From positions 221,001-285,000 of the forward strand of contig JADLSH010000158.1 of the NCBI GenBank assembly GCA_016169945.1: a DNA stretch of 64,000 nucleotides. The letters are read 5' to 3'. Shown piece after piece: positions 45,797 through 57,094 of the stretch (the stretch's first letter is position 1; every line of letters starts with the position of its first letter). A program made the position numbers and the translations under genes. The notes under the pieces are model-generated. The model was not told where the DNA came from. It ran no database searches and worked only from the letters and a program-made list of their open reading frames with translations. Origin of the DNA: Trachythela sp. YZ-2020 (taxonomy: Eukaryota; Cnidaria; Anthozoa; Malacalcyonacea; Clavulariidae).

Positions 45797-47268
45797 AAAA
45801 CAACAAAGAGGACTACACTATTGATGAGCAATATGATGTTGTAGACATCAACAGTTTTAGCGAGATGTAAAAACTCACTTATGACATTGTTAAATCTCAT
45901 TTTGAGAATACATCGTCAGAGAAAGAACCATTATGTCTGATCATAAATGGTGTTGCAGGAACTGGTAAAAGTTACCTTATTAATGCTATTCGCAACTTAT
46001 TGCAAATTAAATGTGCTGTTACTGCTACTACAGGTAAAGCAGCTTATAACATTAGAGGTGTAACTGTGCATTCTCTATTAAAGTTACCTATAGGATCAAG
46101 AGGTAATAAAGACCTGACAGGACAAAGTTTGTGTAGATTACAAGAGAGTCTCAATGACATTGACTACATCATTATTGATGAATACTCCATGCTTGGCCAA
46201 GTTACTTTTGGCTGGATAGACAAGCATTGCAAACAAGCAACTGGTTGTAATGATAGAGTATTTGGAGGGAAATCTCTGATTTTGACTGGTGATCCAGGTC
46301 AATTACCACCAGTAGCTGACAAGCCTCTTTACCATGCTAGACCAACAAATGCTGTTGGTGAACAAGGTTATCAAGCATATCGTATGTTTGACAAAGTTGT
46401 TAAACTCACTGTTAATCAACGAGTGCAAGGTATGACATCTGAACAGGTACAGTTCAGAGATTTATTGTTACGACTTCGCAAAGGCGACTCAACAGTCGAC
46501 GACTGGGAATTACTTCTGACCCGTCAACCATCCAATGTCACTAACTTATGTGAATTTGAAGATTCTACTAGACTCTTCTATAGTAATGAACAAGTTGGTA
46601 ATTACAACCATGAGCAGCTAACAAAACTTGAGCATCCAATTGGTCATATTAATGCTCGCCATTCGTCTGCATTGGCCAAAAAGATATCCCCAGATGATAT
46701 GTCTGGGTTAGAACCTGTTGTGTTTCTAGCAAAAGGTGATAGGGTTATGTTAACCATGAACTTCTGGTCAAGTGTAGGCCTCTGTAATGGGGCTACTGGA
46801 ACAGTTGTTGATTTCATCTATCAGAACAACCATCAACCACCTGACTTACCTATTGCGGTAATAGTAGAATTTGAGAACTATAGAGGTCCTGTATTTAATG
46901 AAAACCAACCATTGTGCATTCCAATATGTCCAATCACAGTCTCATCACAGACAGAAATAGGTTTCCATGAGAGGCAACAGTTACCTCTTAGGCTTGCTTG
47001 GGCTCTAACAATACACAAGAGCCAGGGACTCACACTTCCAAAATCATGGATTGATATTGGCAAATCCGAAAGAACAGCTGGAGTATCCTATGTTGCTATT
47101 AGCAGGGTAAAAACACTTGTGTCATTGAACCTATGACTTATGAGCGAATAACTAGGCTGAAATCATCAGCTAATTTACATTATAGGCTTGAAGACGAAAA
47201 CAGGCTAGATCAGTTAGCACAGACTAAAACAGCAGTGCATTTAGATAAACAAACCACTGAGTTTGAAT
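45776..47268 (+). pseudogene. Helitron PIF1-family helicase domain
   Basis: SF1B helicase that unwinds DNA during rolling-circle transposition. Walker A is GVAGTGKS at 45949-45972. Walker B is YIIIDEYSMLG, followed by LTGDPGQLPPV, LAWALTIHKSQGLTL and SYVAISRVKTL. An in-frame TAA at 45868 lies before Walker A. A frameshift near 47110 puts the final IEPMTYERITRLKSS... segment in another frame, ending at 47268. Confidence 0.88.
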
Positions 47269-48405
47269 AAGATGGGATTGCAAACATGGATCCCTATTAA
47301 GTAATGGTATGTATTGCAAGTACATACACTCCCTATTTCATTTTTAAATGAATTTTATTCATCTATTTTAATCAATTTACTCTTTATTATCACTGTATGT
47401 ATGAAAATGATTCTTGGCAACATAAAATGGTAAGTTTTGTTCTTTAAAATACCCTTTACCCTCCCCCCCCCCTTCCCCTTCACGCACAGGTCCTTTTCAT
47501 GTACTAATTATTCCTTTTTTGTTATATAGTTTTGTTGGAATTCTGATGGAGTTTAATGTTACCATAATCATTACACTAACTGGTGCTATCTCAGAAATGT
47601 ATATTTAGTTGAACAAAATGGTTACAAAATAATATGGATATATTACATCATCTGTAATGGGATAGAATCTGCGATATACTGTACAATGATATATTTTACC
47701 AACATATGTCATGTGGATCCCTGTTCACAGTTTTGGAGAGAGATACTGTGTTGGTTTGCTGTATAATTATGTATTTTGACAATTCACTGGACAGTACAGA
47801 TGAACACTGATGGAAACCAAATGTTAAATAAATATGAAATGAAATATCTACAGATTGGGAACAAATCTTGACTGTTGTGACATGTTTGTTTAGCACATGG
47901 CAAGTGCAGTATCAATATCTTATGAACACAGACAACATGCAGTTGACAGTTTGAAGTAAAGAATGTTGGTACCAAGAATTCCATTGACAATAGTCTGAAC
48001 ACTCTGATGTGTGGCTTTGAAAACCACAAGTGTACTTCTTATATATTATTATTTACAATAATCGCAGTGTTGTAATCACACTGTTGTAATCTCATCGTTT
48101 GGGCAACAAAATAAATCTATACATACAGTGTGCCATTAGCAATATAAATATGTTAAATATTACTAATTGCGTGAAGGAATTTTGCATGCAGTTTGGGCGT
48201 CAAGGCAGCACTTTCCTTGCGATAGTAACTCCTAGTTTACGTTTTCATCAAGTTAAGTAGGTATGTGAAAGTTAAATACGGAGAAGCAAGGATTTTAGCC
48301 AAATAAATCCGAAAGGCGGAGCCCGAAGGCTGTATTCGAATAGAAGCCGAGGTTTGACGTATATAAGTGACTTTTATTACGAGATTGGCAAGGTTTTCTC
48401 AAAAT
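47269..48405. other. unassigned sequence downstream of the Helitron
   Basis: A C-run lies near 47460-47475. No CTRR end with a hairpin was identified and no gene is seen. Confidence 0.45.
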
Positions 48406-48408
48406 ACT

Positions 48409-48592
48409 AAGGGGCTCTTCATATGAGCCGGGCTGGCCCGCTTTACCGGGCTGACGGGCGAGATCGCGCATCTTATATTGTTTTTATAAATTTTTGAGAT
48501 TTGATTCACATGAACCGGGCCAGGCCTGTTTGCCGGGCTACCACTTCAACGAGACGATTTCCCGCCTTTCCGGGCTCATATGAATGCACTTA
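48409..48592. repeat. GC-rich inverted-repeat block at the left outer end
   Basis: Left AAGGGGCTCTTCATATGAGC and right (reverse complement) AAGTGCATTCATATGAGCCC pair as ~30-bp inverted ends of a 184-bp block, with GCCCGG palindromes inside. It could be a separate MITE or the outer part of the foldback-like arm. Confidence 0.55.
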
Positions 48593-48881
48593 GAAAACCA
48601 TGTCACAGCGTTCATGTCACAGTGCATGCTATACGCGGCCTATAAAAACCGTCTAAAAGTCAAAACCAGTAAGGAATTAACGAAATTAATCCTCTTGAAG
48701 CAGCTGCCGACAAGAAATATTGTTTTTTAAAGTAGAAATAGATTTCCGCCAATATCACGAGGGAATTTCTTGGTAGCGCTTGCAGGGCTAGCCCGTCTCG
48801 TGTGAAGCAAATGAAAAACTGACCCGGCATATTGAGCTAGCCCGGCTAAGCGTTCCAGCTGTCCCGGCTATCTTTAAAACA
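48593..48881. other. spacer with GCTAGCCCGG motifs
   Basis: Contains GGGCTAGCCCGTCTCGTGTG and GAGCTAGCCCGGCTAAG. It ends in GGCTATCTTTAAAACAGGGA, which is repeated inverted at 61521-61540. Confidence 0.6.
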
Positions 48882-49508
48882 GGGAACGGGGAATCGGGGA
48901 ATGGGAACGGGGAACGGGGAATGGGAACGGGGAATGGGAACGGGGAATGGGAACGGGGAATGGGAACGGGGAATGGGAACGGGGAATGGGAACGGGGAAT
49001 GGGAACGGGGAATGGGAACGGGGAATGAGAACGGGGAATGAGAACGGGGAACGGGGAATGGGAACGGGGAATGGGAACGGGGAATGGGAACGGGGAATGG
49101 AACAGGGAATGGAACGGAATGGAATGGGAACAGGAATGGGAATGGAACAGGAATGGGAATGGGAACAGGGAATGGAACAGGGGAATGGAACAGGAATGGA
49201 ACAGGAATGGAACGGGGAATGGGAACGGGGAATGGGAACGGGGAATGGGAACAGGAATAGGAACAGGAATAGGAACAGGGAATGGGAACGGGGAATGGGA
49301 ACGGGGAATGGGAACGGGGAATGGGAACGGGGAACGGGGAATGGGAACGGGGAATGGGAACGGGGAATGGGAACGGGGAATGGGAACGGGGAATGGGAAC
49401 GGGAAATGGGAACGGGGAATGGGAACGGGGAATGGGAACGGGGAATGGGAACGGGGAATGGGAACGGGGAATGGGAACGGGGAATGGGAATGGAAGTGGG
49501 AACGGAAG
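48882..49508. repeat. left-arm minisatellite (GGGGAATGGGAAC)
   Basis: About 630 bp of 12-13 bp units of the GGGAACGGGGAAT type, with degenerate GGAACAGGAAT variants in the middle. The last units change to GGAAGTGGGAAC. Long frames here, in all phases, are a product of the repeat and not genes. Confidence 0.92.
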
Positions 49509-49715
49509 TGTAGTGATCTCGCCACCGGAAATAAGGTATAACATATTAATTAACTAACTGTTTACCATATATGGGCATCGGACAGTGTGACTGAGAAAAA
49601 CAATAGCTACAAGGACAGAAGGGCGTGAGACATAGGGAATACAAATAAGCATGTAAAGCGTTGAGTTAAAATACAAATATATTGAAATTAAATGCGTGTA
49701 AGTGAATATATAACA
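49509..49715 (+). repeat. 5' LTR
   Basis: 207 bp, starts TGTAGTGATC and ends TATATAACA. Promoter and RNA-processing signals are expected here. Confidence 0.95.
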
Positions 49716-49783
49716 TTGGCGACGAGGATAAACTAACGAATTTATCGAAGGATAGTACACAAAATATATTTACAACGAGAAAT

Positions 49784-51208
49784 ATGGCAGGATTATTAAA
49801 TATATCAAGCATGCAACAATTCGACCCACATTCTGATCCAAGTTCACTTGCTGTTCGCTGGAAAGAGTGGTTAACGCGATTTAAACGGTATTTGATTGGG
49901 TTTGATGTCAAAGATAAAGCTCGTAAACGTGCATTATTGCTTTACCTGGCCGGACCGAAGGTGGAGAAAATATTTGCGACGCTTACTGACACGGGCGAAG
50001 AAAATGATTATGACACAGCTGAAGCGAAATTAACAGCTTACTTCGCGCCTAAGAAAAATGTATTGTACGAAAGGCATGTGTTTCGCCAAGCTAAGCAACC
50101 CATAAATCAACAACAACAACATGTACATCAGCAAAAACACGAGACTACGAGTTCGGACAGCGAAAGCAGTGCAGAGGATGTGTTTTCTGTATCCAAAATG
50201 AAGAGTGCGAAACAAACACCTGTGGCTAAACTTAAATTAGAAGGAGTTAAAGTCGAATTGTTGGTCGATACAGGGGCAACAGTAAACATTTTAACGGCAA
50301 GAGACTATCAGCGCATTTGTGATGTGTCAAAGAAATGTGTTCCTTTACAGAAAACAAAAACTAGAATTTTCGCATACGGCTCTTCAGAACCAGTGCCACT
50401 TCAAGCGAAGTTAACAACTGTTGTTGAATCAAAACATCGGGTCGCAGCAGCTACATTTTATGTTACCAAGGATACACAAGGAACATCTTCTATTTTGAGC
50501 TATGACACATCAGTTTGTTTACGTTTAATTACAGTCAATGTCAACAAACTGTCAACATACCCTAATGTGTCAAAAGCAAAGGCAACTTCAAAGGAAAATG
50601 AAAACAATGCAGACTTAGGTTCGCATGAACGTAAGGCAACACTTTTGAAAGGACGATATCCAAACGTTTTTGAGGGTATAGGTATGTTAAAAGATTATGA
50701 ACAAAAATTTCATGTGAATAGTGACGTACCCCCTGTGGCGCAGACATATAGACGTGTACCATTTCACCTACGAAAGCAGCTTGATAATTGGCTTGATGAC
50801 TATTTGCAAAAATACATTATTGTGCCAGTTTCAGAAGAAAGCACCGATTGGGTCAGCTGTTTAGTCGTGGCACCGAAACCACGGAATCCGTCAGAAGTAA
50901 GGGTTTGTGGAGATTACCGTCAAGCTAACATTGCCATAAAGCGAGAAAGACACCCTATACCAACTGTTGATGAACTAATGGAAAATATGGCAGGAGCAGT
51001 GAAATATAGTAAAATTGACCTGAAAGCAGGATACCATCAAATACCACTGGATAAAAATTCACGATCAATTACAACCTTCACTACACATAGGGGACTATTC
51101 CATTATAAGCGTTTGCCATTTGGAATTAATTCTGCAGCCGAGGTTTTTCAAAACGCTGTAGAAAATGCAATTATGGGGTATAGACGGTGTGCGCAATATT
51201 GCCGATGA
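49784..51208 (+). CDS. gypsy Gag-protease-RT (5' part of Gag-Pol)
   Basis: 474-codon frame starting at ATG. The Gag-like N-terminus (about 1-105: [43 protein letters not shown]) stops early. A Gln-rich linker leads to protease with DTG at 162-164 ([10 protein letters not shown]). RT follows: [23 protein letters not shown] (D412) and [13 protein letters not shown]. The usual Gag C-terminus with a CCHC zinc knuckle is missing, as if deleted in frame between Gag and protease. The frame ends after a GGGG run at 51175-51178, where the following frame takes over in mid-RT. Confidence 0.85.
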   Translation: MAGLLNISSMQQFDPHSDPSSLAVRWKEWLTRFKRYLIGFDVKDKARKRALLLYLAGPKVEKIFATLTDTGEENDYDTAEAKLTAYFAPKKNVLYERHVFRQAKQPINQQQQHVHQQKHETTSSDSESSAEDVFSVSKMKSAKQTPVAKLKLEGVKVELLVDTGATVNILTARDYQRICDVSKKCVPLQKTKTRIFAYGSSEPVPLQAKLTTVVESKHRVAAATFYVTKDTQGTSSILSYDTSVCLRLITVNVNKLSTYPNVSKAKATSKENENNADLGSHERKATLLKGRYPNVFEGIGMLKDYEQKFHVNSDVPPVAQTYRRVPFHLRKQLDNWLDDYLQKYIIVPVSEESTDWVSCLVVAPKPRNPSEVRVCGDYRQANIAIKRERHPIPTVDELMENMAGAVKYSKIDLKAGYHQIPLDKNSRSITTFTTHRGLFHYKRLPFGINSAAEVFQNAVENAIMGYRRCAQYCR

Positions 51209-53402
51209 CATCGTAGTGTCGGGTACAACACAAGAGGAACATGACACTCGATTAGAACAACTCTTTGCACGTCTGCATGAGAAAGGACTAACTGTTAATT
51301 CATCAAAGTGCCTATTTGATCAACATGATCTGTGGTTTTATGGTTTTCTTTTGACAGAACAAGGCATCAAAGCCGATCCGAGAAAAGTCGAGGCTATTCA
51401 ACAAACAAAACCACCAAGTGATGCTAAGGAACTTCGCAGCTTTTTGGGACTTGCGAACTATTGCTCGAGATTTATTAAGAGTTTTTCAACACTTACAGCA
51501 CCCTTGAGCCAGCTCATTATAAATAACACCAAGTATGAATGGCGAATTGAACACCAAACTGCTTTTGACGCCATAAAACAGGCAATACAGAAGGACTGTA
51601 TTATGCATTTCTACGATCCAAGACAACATACTTTGCTAACAGTCGATGCCAGTCCTACAGGATTAGGTGCTATACTTTCCAATGTTGACGACCAAGGAAA
51701 CACAAGAAATGTTGCATATGCTAGTAGGTCTTTGACCGATGTGGAGCGTCGTTACTCGCAAACAGAACGAGAAGCACTCGCAGTAGTGTGGGGCTGCGAA
51801 CGATTTCATTTATACTTAATTGGGACACAATTTACTATATATACAGACCACAAAGCACTGGAGGTGATTTATAATGCAAAATCGAAGCCACCTGCGCGAA
51901 TTGAGGGATGGGCATTAAGGTTGCAACAATACGACTTTCTCATTCAACATCGCAAAGGGGAAGGCAATCCAGCGGATGTGTTATCAAGGCAGCCACTCCA
52001 AGATACAACGACCAGACCACATGGTAACATAGCTGACAAGTATGTCAACTTTATGGAGAAACATTCCATACCAAATAATCTTACGCTAGAAGAGGTGATA
52101 GAGAAAACACAGGAAGATCCAGAAATACAATTAGCTATCCAAAGTGTCTTATCCAGTAATTGGGACAAGCACAGCCAATTCTATACAATGAGACAGAGCC
52201 TCACAGTAACTGAAAACAAGCTATTGATGAGGGGCACTCAATTGGTGATCCCCCAACAACTTAGAACGAAAATATTACAACTAGCACACAAGGGGCACCA
52301 GGGGATTGTAAAAACCAAGCAGCAACTACGCACAAAGGTATGGTGGCCAAGACTTGATCGTGAAGCAGAGATGCCAGAGACCTTTGTGAAACAGTGTCAT
52401 GTGTGTCAAAGTCTAGGTCATGGTGATCCACCCCCACCACTTAAACAACACCCCCTCCCAAACAAACCATGGGAACGATTGCATATGGATTTTTGTGGTC
52501 CATTTCCTAGTGGAGAGACCTTGTTAGTAGTGATTGACTCCTATTCAAAGTTTCCCGAAGTAGAAATCATGACTTCAACAACTGCACGTGCAGTTATGAA
52601 ACGTTTAGATAGAATTTTTGCTACCCATGGTCTTCCAAAAGAAGTATATTCGGACAATGGTCCACCATTCACAAGCCATGAGTTAAAGCATTTCATGAAG
52701 GAGCGAGGAATCACTCATCATTACGTGACACCATTATGGCCCCAAGCCAATGGTGAGGCTGAGGCCTTCATGAAGTCGTTAGGAAAGGCAGTAAAAGCTG
52801 CAAAGCTAGAAGGGAAGAAATGGACTGAGGAACTATATGACTTTCTCTTAATTTTCAGAACAACGCCTCACAGTACCACTGGTATTGCACCAACACAACT
52901 GCTCTACAACCGCGAAGTGCGAACCAATATTCCATCATTGGTAAAGGAGGAAGAAGTGGATTACAAAGAATTACATATACAAGCGAGAATGAACACAGAA
53001 AAGAAACAGTCGAAAGCACAAAAGTATACAGATGTAAGGAGAAAATCAAGAAATATAGAATTATCAGTTGGAACAAAAGTATTAGTAAAGCAAGAGCGTA
53101 AGAATAAATTTACACCAGCTTTTGATCCAAACCCGCTGATTGTGGAAGAAGTTAAAGGAACTATGATAACAGCACGAAGAGGAAAATATACGATCACAAG
53201 GAATGTATCTCATTTTAAAAAGTTTATGTCAAAGGAGAAAACGAAAGGTTTAAAAATAACAGATGAAGATGACCTGACAGAGGATGAAACACCACCAAAC
53301 CGAGATGAAGGACCAAGACAGCAGCCGCGACAAAGGTATCCGGTGAGGGTAAGAAATCGACCAAGATATTATAGAGAGGAGGTAATGTGGCAACCCAGAT
53401 AA
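51165..53402 (+). CDS. gypsy RT end, RNase H and integrase
   Basis: 745-codon frame continuing Pol. RT box IADDIVV has DD at 14-15. RNase H contains VDASPTG (D161) and TDHKAL (D228). The integrase zinc region is HKGH (about 375-378) and CHVC (411-414), and the core is D442 (MDFCGP), D497 (YSDNGPP) and E533 (35 residues on). The C-terminus is basic and lacks a chromodomain. The overlap with the previous frame and the motif split across it show a one-base frameshift, not a separate gene. The first 40 bases of this frame are not its natural start. Confidence 0.88.
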   Translation: MQLWGIDGVRNIADDIVVSGTTQEEHDTRLEQLFARLHEKGLTVNSSKCLFDQHDLWFYGFLLTEQGIKADPRKVEAIQQTKPPSDAKELRSFLGLANYCSRFIKSFSTLTAPLSQLIINNTKYEWRIEHQTAFDAIKQAIQKDCIMHFYDPRQHTLLTVDASPTGLGAILSNVDDQGNTRNVAYASRSLTDVERRYSQTEREALAVVWGCERFHLYLIGTQFTIYTDHKALEVIYNAKSKPPARIEGWALRLQQYDFLIQHRKGEGNPADVLSRQPLQDTTTRPHGNIADKYVNFMEKHSIPNNLTLEEVIEKTQEDPEIQLAIQSVLSSNWDKHSQFYTMRQSLTVTENKLLMRGTQLVIPQQLRTKILQLAHKGHQGIVKTKQQLRTKVWWPRLDREAEMPETFVKQCHVCQSLGHGDPPPPLKQHPLPNKPWERLHMDFCGPFPSGETLLVVIDSYSKFPEVEIMTSTTARAVMKRLDRIFATHGLPKEVYSDNGPPFTSHELKHFMKERGITHHYVTPLWPQANGEAEAFMKSLGKAVKAAKLEGKKWTEELYDFLLIFRTTPHSTTGIAPTQLLYNREVRTNIPSLVKEEEVDYKELHIQARMNTEKKQSKAQKYTDVRRKSRNIELSVGTKVLVKQERKNKFTPAFDPNPLIVEEVKGTMITARRGKYTITRNVSHFKKFMSKEKTKGLKITDEDDLTEDETPPNRDEGPRQQPRQRYPVRVRNRPRYYREEVMWQPR

Positions 53403-53530
53403 ACATTGTTTATGGACGGAGATTTTGACATTGTTAATATTTTAAGATTGGGTTTACTAACCAACTAACCATGAGTAATTCTGATCTATATAAAAAAAGT
53501 TTGTTTAGTTGGTTTAAAGTAAAAGGGAGA

Positions 53531-53737
53531 TGTAGTGATCTCGCCACCGGAAATAAGGTATAACATATTAATTAACTAACTGTTTACCATATATGGGCAT
53601 CGGACAGTGTGACTGAGAAAAACAATAGCTACAAGGACAGAAGGGCGTGAGACATAGGGAATACAAATAAGCATGTAAAGCGTTGAGTTAAAATACAAAT
53701 ATATTGAAATTAAATGTGTGTAAGTGAATATATAACA
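53531..53737 (+). repeat. 3' LTR
   Basis: 207 bp, identical to the 5' LTR except one C/T difference near the end (GTGTGTAAG for GCGTGTAAG). Confidence 0.95.
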
Positions 53738-53938
53738 GGAAGTGGGAACGGAAGTGGGAACGGAAGTGGGAACGGAAGTGGGAACGGAAGTGGGAACGGA
53801 AGTGGGAACGGAAGTGGGAACGGAAGTGGGAACGGAAGTGGGAACGGAAGTGGGAACGGAAGTGGGAACGGAAGTGGGAACGGAAGTGGGAACGGAAGTG
53901 GGAACGGAAGTGGGAACGGAAGTGGGAACGGAAGTGGC
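53738..53938. repeat. left-arm minisatellite, inner part (GGAAGTGGGAAC)
   Basis: About 16.7 nearly perfect copies of the 12-bp unit. This is the continuation of the array split by the gypsy insertion. Confidence 0.95.
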
Positions 53939-53950
53939 TTAAACTGAATG

Positions 53951-55157
53951 CGTGGTACACCACAACAAATTATTATTTTCTTAAAAATGGCTATTTCAAT
54001 AATTTTTTTGCCCAGAACTATTCCTCTGATCAAATGATGACCAATGACACAGTTTTCAAAATTATGATTGCCATGGTTACCAATATAATTACCCTCAGCA
54101 GTCAAAGAATGGTGTCTCGATAAAAACGATTACAAGACAACCAAACATGACAAATCTTCAAAAATGGTAAAAATAGAAACCAATATATGACGTGTATGCT
54201 GTGAACTAGGATCTTTAAAAAATATTGAGTTTTAGTTCTTTTTTTCTGAAGGAGTTGATGTCGCATATATTTTTATGTCTTTTTGGTCAGAAAAATAATG
54301 ATTGTACATCATAGATTTAGCCAATTTCAAAAATCCTAGTTTACAGCATAGATAAGGTATATACAAAGCTTCACTGAAAATTTGAATTCATTTGGTTCAT
54401 TGCTTTAGGAGATATCGTTTTTAGCGTACTGCTAATTAGGTCAAAATTGAAAACTGAATAAAAGCTTTTATTTACTTATATTATAAGCACAAATGAAAAA
54501 TTGGACATGGAGCTCCCCTATATTTTCAAATGCTCACAAAATATACGTTGACTAATTCGGGGTCGAAGTCACATAGCCAAACATATCCTAAACGGGAGAG
54601 GTAGGCATATATATCATGGAAATGCCATGCTAGATTTTTTCAAAAATGTTTAACACGTACTATTCCAACATCTAAGTTTGGTTCCCAGCTGTGACCTCCG
54701 CCGTTGCCGTCTTTAAAAAGACACCAATGTTTAACCCTTCGGTTCTTTGAAAGGTTATGTCAGATCGACTTTCGTCGGACTTTACAGGATGTCCTCAATC
54801 AGTCAAAGCCTTGAAGTGGAACCGTAATTATACAAAATATATAGCGTGAACACAATTTACTTTCACGCCATTATAACGCCTCTCCCGCCTAAATATAACC
54901 TACTTGTACTTGGGGTAATTTGAAATAAAATCGTTTAAATTCACTATATAGCTAGGGGTGGGGGGGGGTAGGTGGATGTCGTTGCTATGGTGGTTACTAC
55001 GGGACAAAATTTCAAACAAGGTGCTATTTTCCCCTATTTACCCATTTTCCGCCAAACAAATAGAAAAATTAACACCAGAAAACGAAAAATGGATCATTAA
55101 CGATGCATAATATGGCTAATTTCAAAATAGGATTTTCCTTTAAAATTTTGTAGTGTA
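53951..55157. mobile_element. possible 1.2-kb non-autonomous TIR element
   Basis: The left end reads GTGGTACACCACAACAAATT, and the right end (reverse complement) GGGTACACTACAAAATTTT. The right arm of the palindrome has only ~50 bp at the corresponding place (GCGTGTTGGCTTAATAAG), so this segment looks inserted. There is no transposase frame and no clear target duplication. A 9-base G-run lies near 54960. Confidence 0.4.
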
Positions 55158-55167
55158 CCCCCTTAAC

Positions 55168-55382
55168 AAGTTTAACAATTAAAACGGGAAACGGAAACGG
55201 GAAGTTTTATTGCCTATTCATAGAACGAGAGTTCAGATGTTTAATGAGTTCGTTGCGTGTGAATAGGCCCGTGTGTTTGCCATCTTCATTTACAGTTTTT
55301 ACTAATATCGAATACATTTAGAGATAAAAATTGCCTTAGGCTATTAATCAGCAGCATGAAAAACATATGAACACGATTCAAT
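55168..55382. repeat. inner inverted repeat, left copy
   Basis: About 215 bp from AAGTTTAACAATTAAAACGG to ATGAACACGATTCAA. Its inverted partner is split by the LINE into 61046-61218 and 57058-57094. It contains ACGGGAAACGGAAACGGGAA, which resembles the minisatellite unit. Confidence 0.88.
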
Positions 55383-57057
55383 TTTCCGGGACAGGATACC
55401 CCGGACCCCCCTACAAATTTCTCGCGCCTTCGGCGCTCGTGCCCTTTTAATTGGGCTGTCCCCGCCGCTTCGGCTACCTTCCGGCGCCCCTGATCTTAGA
55501 CTTGAGACTTTACTAAGGGAACTCTTAAATCAGTGCCGGTTGTGGACGATCGTCAGTATTGACATTGGATGAGAGTCACTTTCAAACATGAATAATTTGC
55601 GTAGACCCAAAGTCCAGGATGTTTTAAAGTTTTGAACACAACCAAAATTTTCTCAATTTAATGATTTTATAATATTACAAAACCGGAATCAAGCTCAAGT
55701 TGCGGAACAATTGAAGGGAAGGCACATCTGGGCTTTGTTCAATTAATCAAAATATTCTTCTTACATTTCCAACTCTTTGGCCTATATTGCTTCCAATTCC
55801 CCGTTCACATTCAAGATATTTGCGTATCGGAAGAAAACTTTATTTTAGACGTTAACAATCTTACATGATAATATTAAGCGCAACGTAGTCCAGTGAACGC
55901 ACGTCCCCCAAATTTTTTACACCGGTGTTTCGTCTTTCGTCGTGTTCTTCGTTTTGTTGGACACAAAATGCAATAACTCGTGTAAGCAGAATATAATGGC
56001 TTTAGGCAAATTTTGACGCAAATTAAATTATCCCTAATTTACACTGATATTAGTTCCAAATATCTCGAAATATCTCTGAAACATGTCTAACGTTTAAATA
56101 ATCGCGCCATAGAATTCTACATTGTAAAATGTCCAGATCAGAAGAAATTAGCTTAAATTTATCACGTTTTTCAGTGATATATATTAGATATATATTTCAG
56201 TCATATTTTATATTATTATTGTCGTTCGGTATGAGGAATATTGAGAGTCTTTGACCACTATACCAGTGCTCCTAAGTATAAATGTCAAATGTGAAATTTG
56301 GCTAGCATATAATAGGGTCATTTTCCTAAGACTTGGGACTTTAAAACTCCTCGATATCCCAAACATTCTTAACTCCAAGCTTACTGACTGCAACACACGC
56401 GGCGTTATTAAACAATGCACAATGTCACACAAACAAGCGTAATATGAGATGCACTAATCACACTAATATCTTTCTTGATACAACGTAACGAGTAAGTTTA
56501 TATCACCGTGAATTTAAACGTATTAAATAATAACTAAAGTAAGTTATCAATTATTTTGAACTACTTCCATATAAGCGAGAATTTTATTGAGATTTTCAGG
56601 GACGTCCCTAAAACTATTATTCGGCACCTAATATATAATTCAAGGCACACATCCTGGCATAATAGAAATGTTGCTCGATCCTCAGTTGTTGAAAGATCTT
56701 GACGAAAAGTACTATATGCCAAATGAAAAATATTCCGCATCTACAAATTGCTTCAGTAGGATACATAACATTTCTTATAGTCTAACTCAAAACAAAATTA
56801 TTCAAAACGCTAGCAAACTAGAAATGGTGTGAGAAGAGCACGGCATATTGCCAAAACCACATGTGCGCAGCGCTGTTATAAGTCTATACTACATATCATG
56901 ATCACACTAGACTAAGGTCTAGGTTAAAAAATGCAATAATTCCGTATAATGACATATGTTATCTTGAAGAGCGAATAGCTGAATAAGAATTAGTATATGT
57001 CTTGCGTAAAGAGTAAGGGCGCATTACAGGACAGTTACTAAAAAACGCGTCATGTTG
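55383..57057. other. central spacer of the palindrome
   Basis: No transposase or other gene seen. 55395-55500 is GC-rich with CGCGCCTTCGGCGCTCG. The rest is AT-rich and unassigned. Confidence 0.5.
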
Positions 57058-57094
57058 TTGAATCGTGTTCATATGTTTTTTATGCCGCTGATTA
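57058..57094. repeat. inner inverted repeat, right copy, inner piece
   Basis: TTGAATCGTGTTCATATG...GCTGATTA is complementary to the end of the left copy (about 55346-55382). The LINE begins immediately after. Confidence 0.8.

Larger units (their letters stand above)
41632..47268 (+). mobile_element. degenerate autonomous-type Helitron
   Basis: A rolling-circle transposon coding region. It encodes a cysteine-peptidase-like module, a basic repeat region, a Helitron-like N region, a HUH/Y2 Rep endonuclease and a PIF1-family helicase, all on the plus strand and collinear. At least three nonsense codons (43349, 44518, 45868) and several frameshifts (about 42285, 44145, 45120, 47110) disrupt it. 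The TC and CTRR termini and 3' hairpin were not found. It lies next to the point where unit 3 breaks off. Confidence 0.88.
49509..53737 (+). mobile_element. Ty3/gypsy LTR retrotransposon, very young
   Basis: 4229 bp, bounded by two 207-bp LTRs that differ at one position and flanked by a 5-bp duplication GGAAG (49504-49508 and 53738-53742). The insertion lies inside the minisatellite. A TTGGCGACGAGGAT primer-binding-like stretch follows the 5' LTR, and AAAAGGGAGA precedes the 3' LTR as polypurine tract. The pol order PR-RT-RNaseH-IN defines Ty3/gypsy. One frameshift lies inside RT. No envelope-like frame. Confidence 0.95.

Noticed and set aside
47460..48405. Helitron 3' end
   Set aside because: No CTRR preceded by a convincing short hairpin could be placed by eye, so no boundary is claimed.
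48947..49541. Long open frames in the minisatellite (Gly/Asn/Trp-rich and Pro/Phe-rich proteins)
   Set aside because: A 12-bp period keeps every phase open. Several overlapping frames on both strands, no independent start context.
51165..51208. Programmed frameshift in the gypsy Pol
   Set aside because: The shift is in the middle of RT next to a GGGG run, not between Gag and Pol. A mutation or sequencing error is simpler.
53714..53963. GSGN-repeat and FRSHFRSH-repeat frames
   Set aside because: Same reason: products of the perfect 12-bp array.
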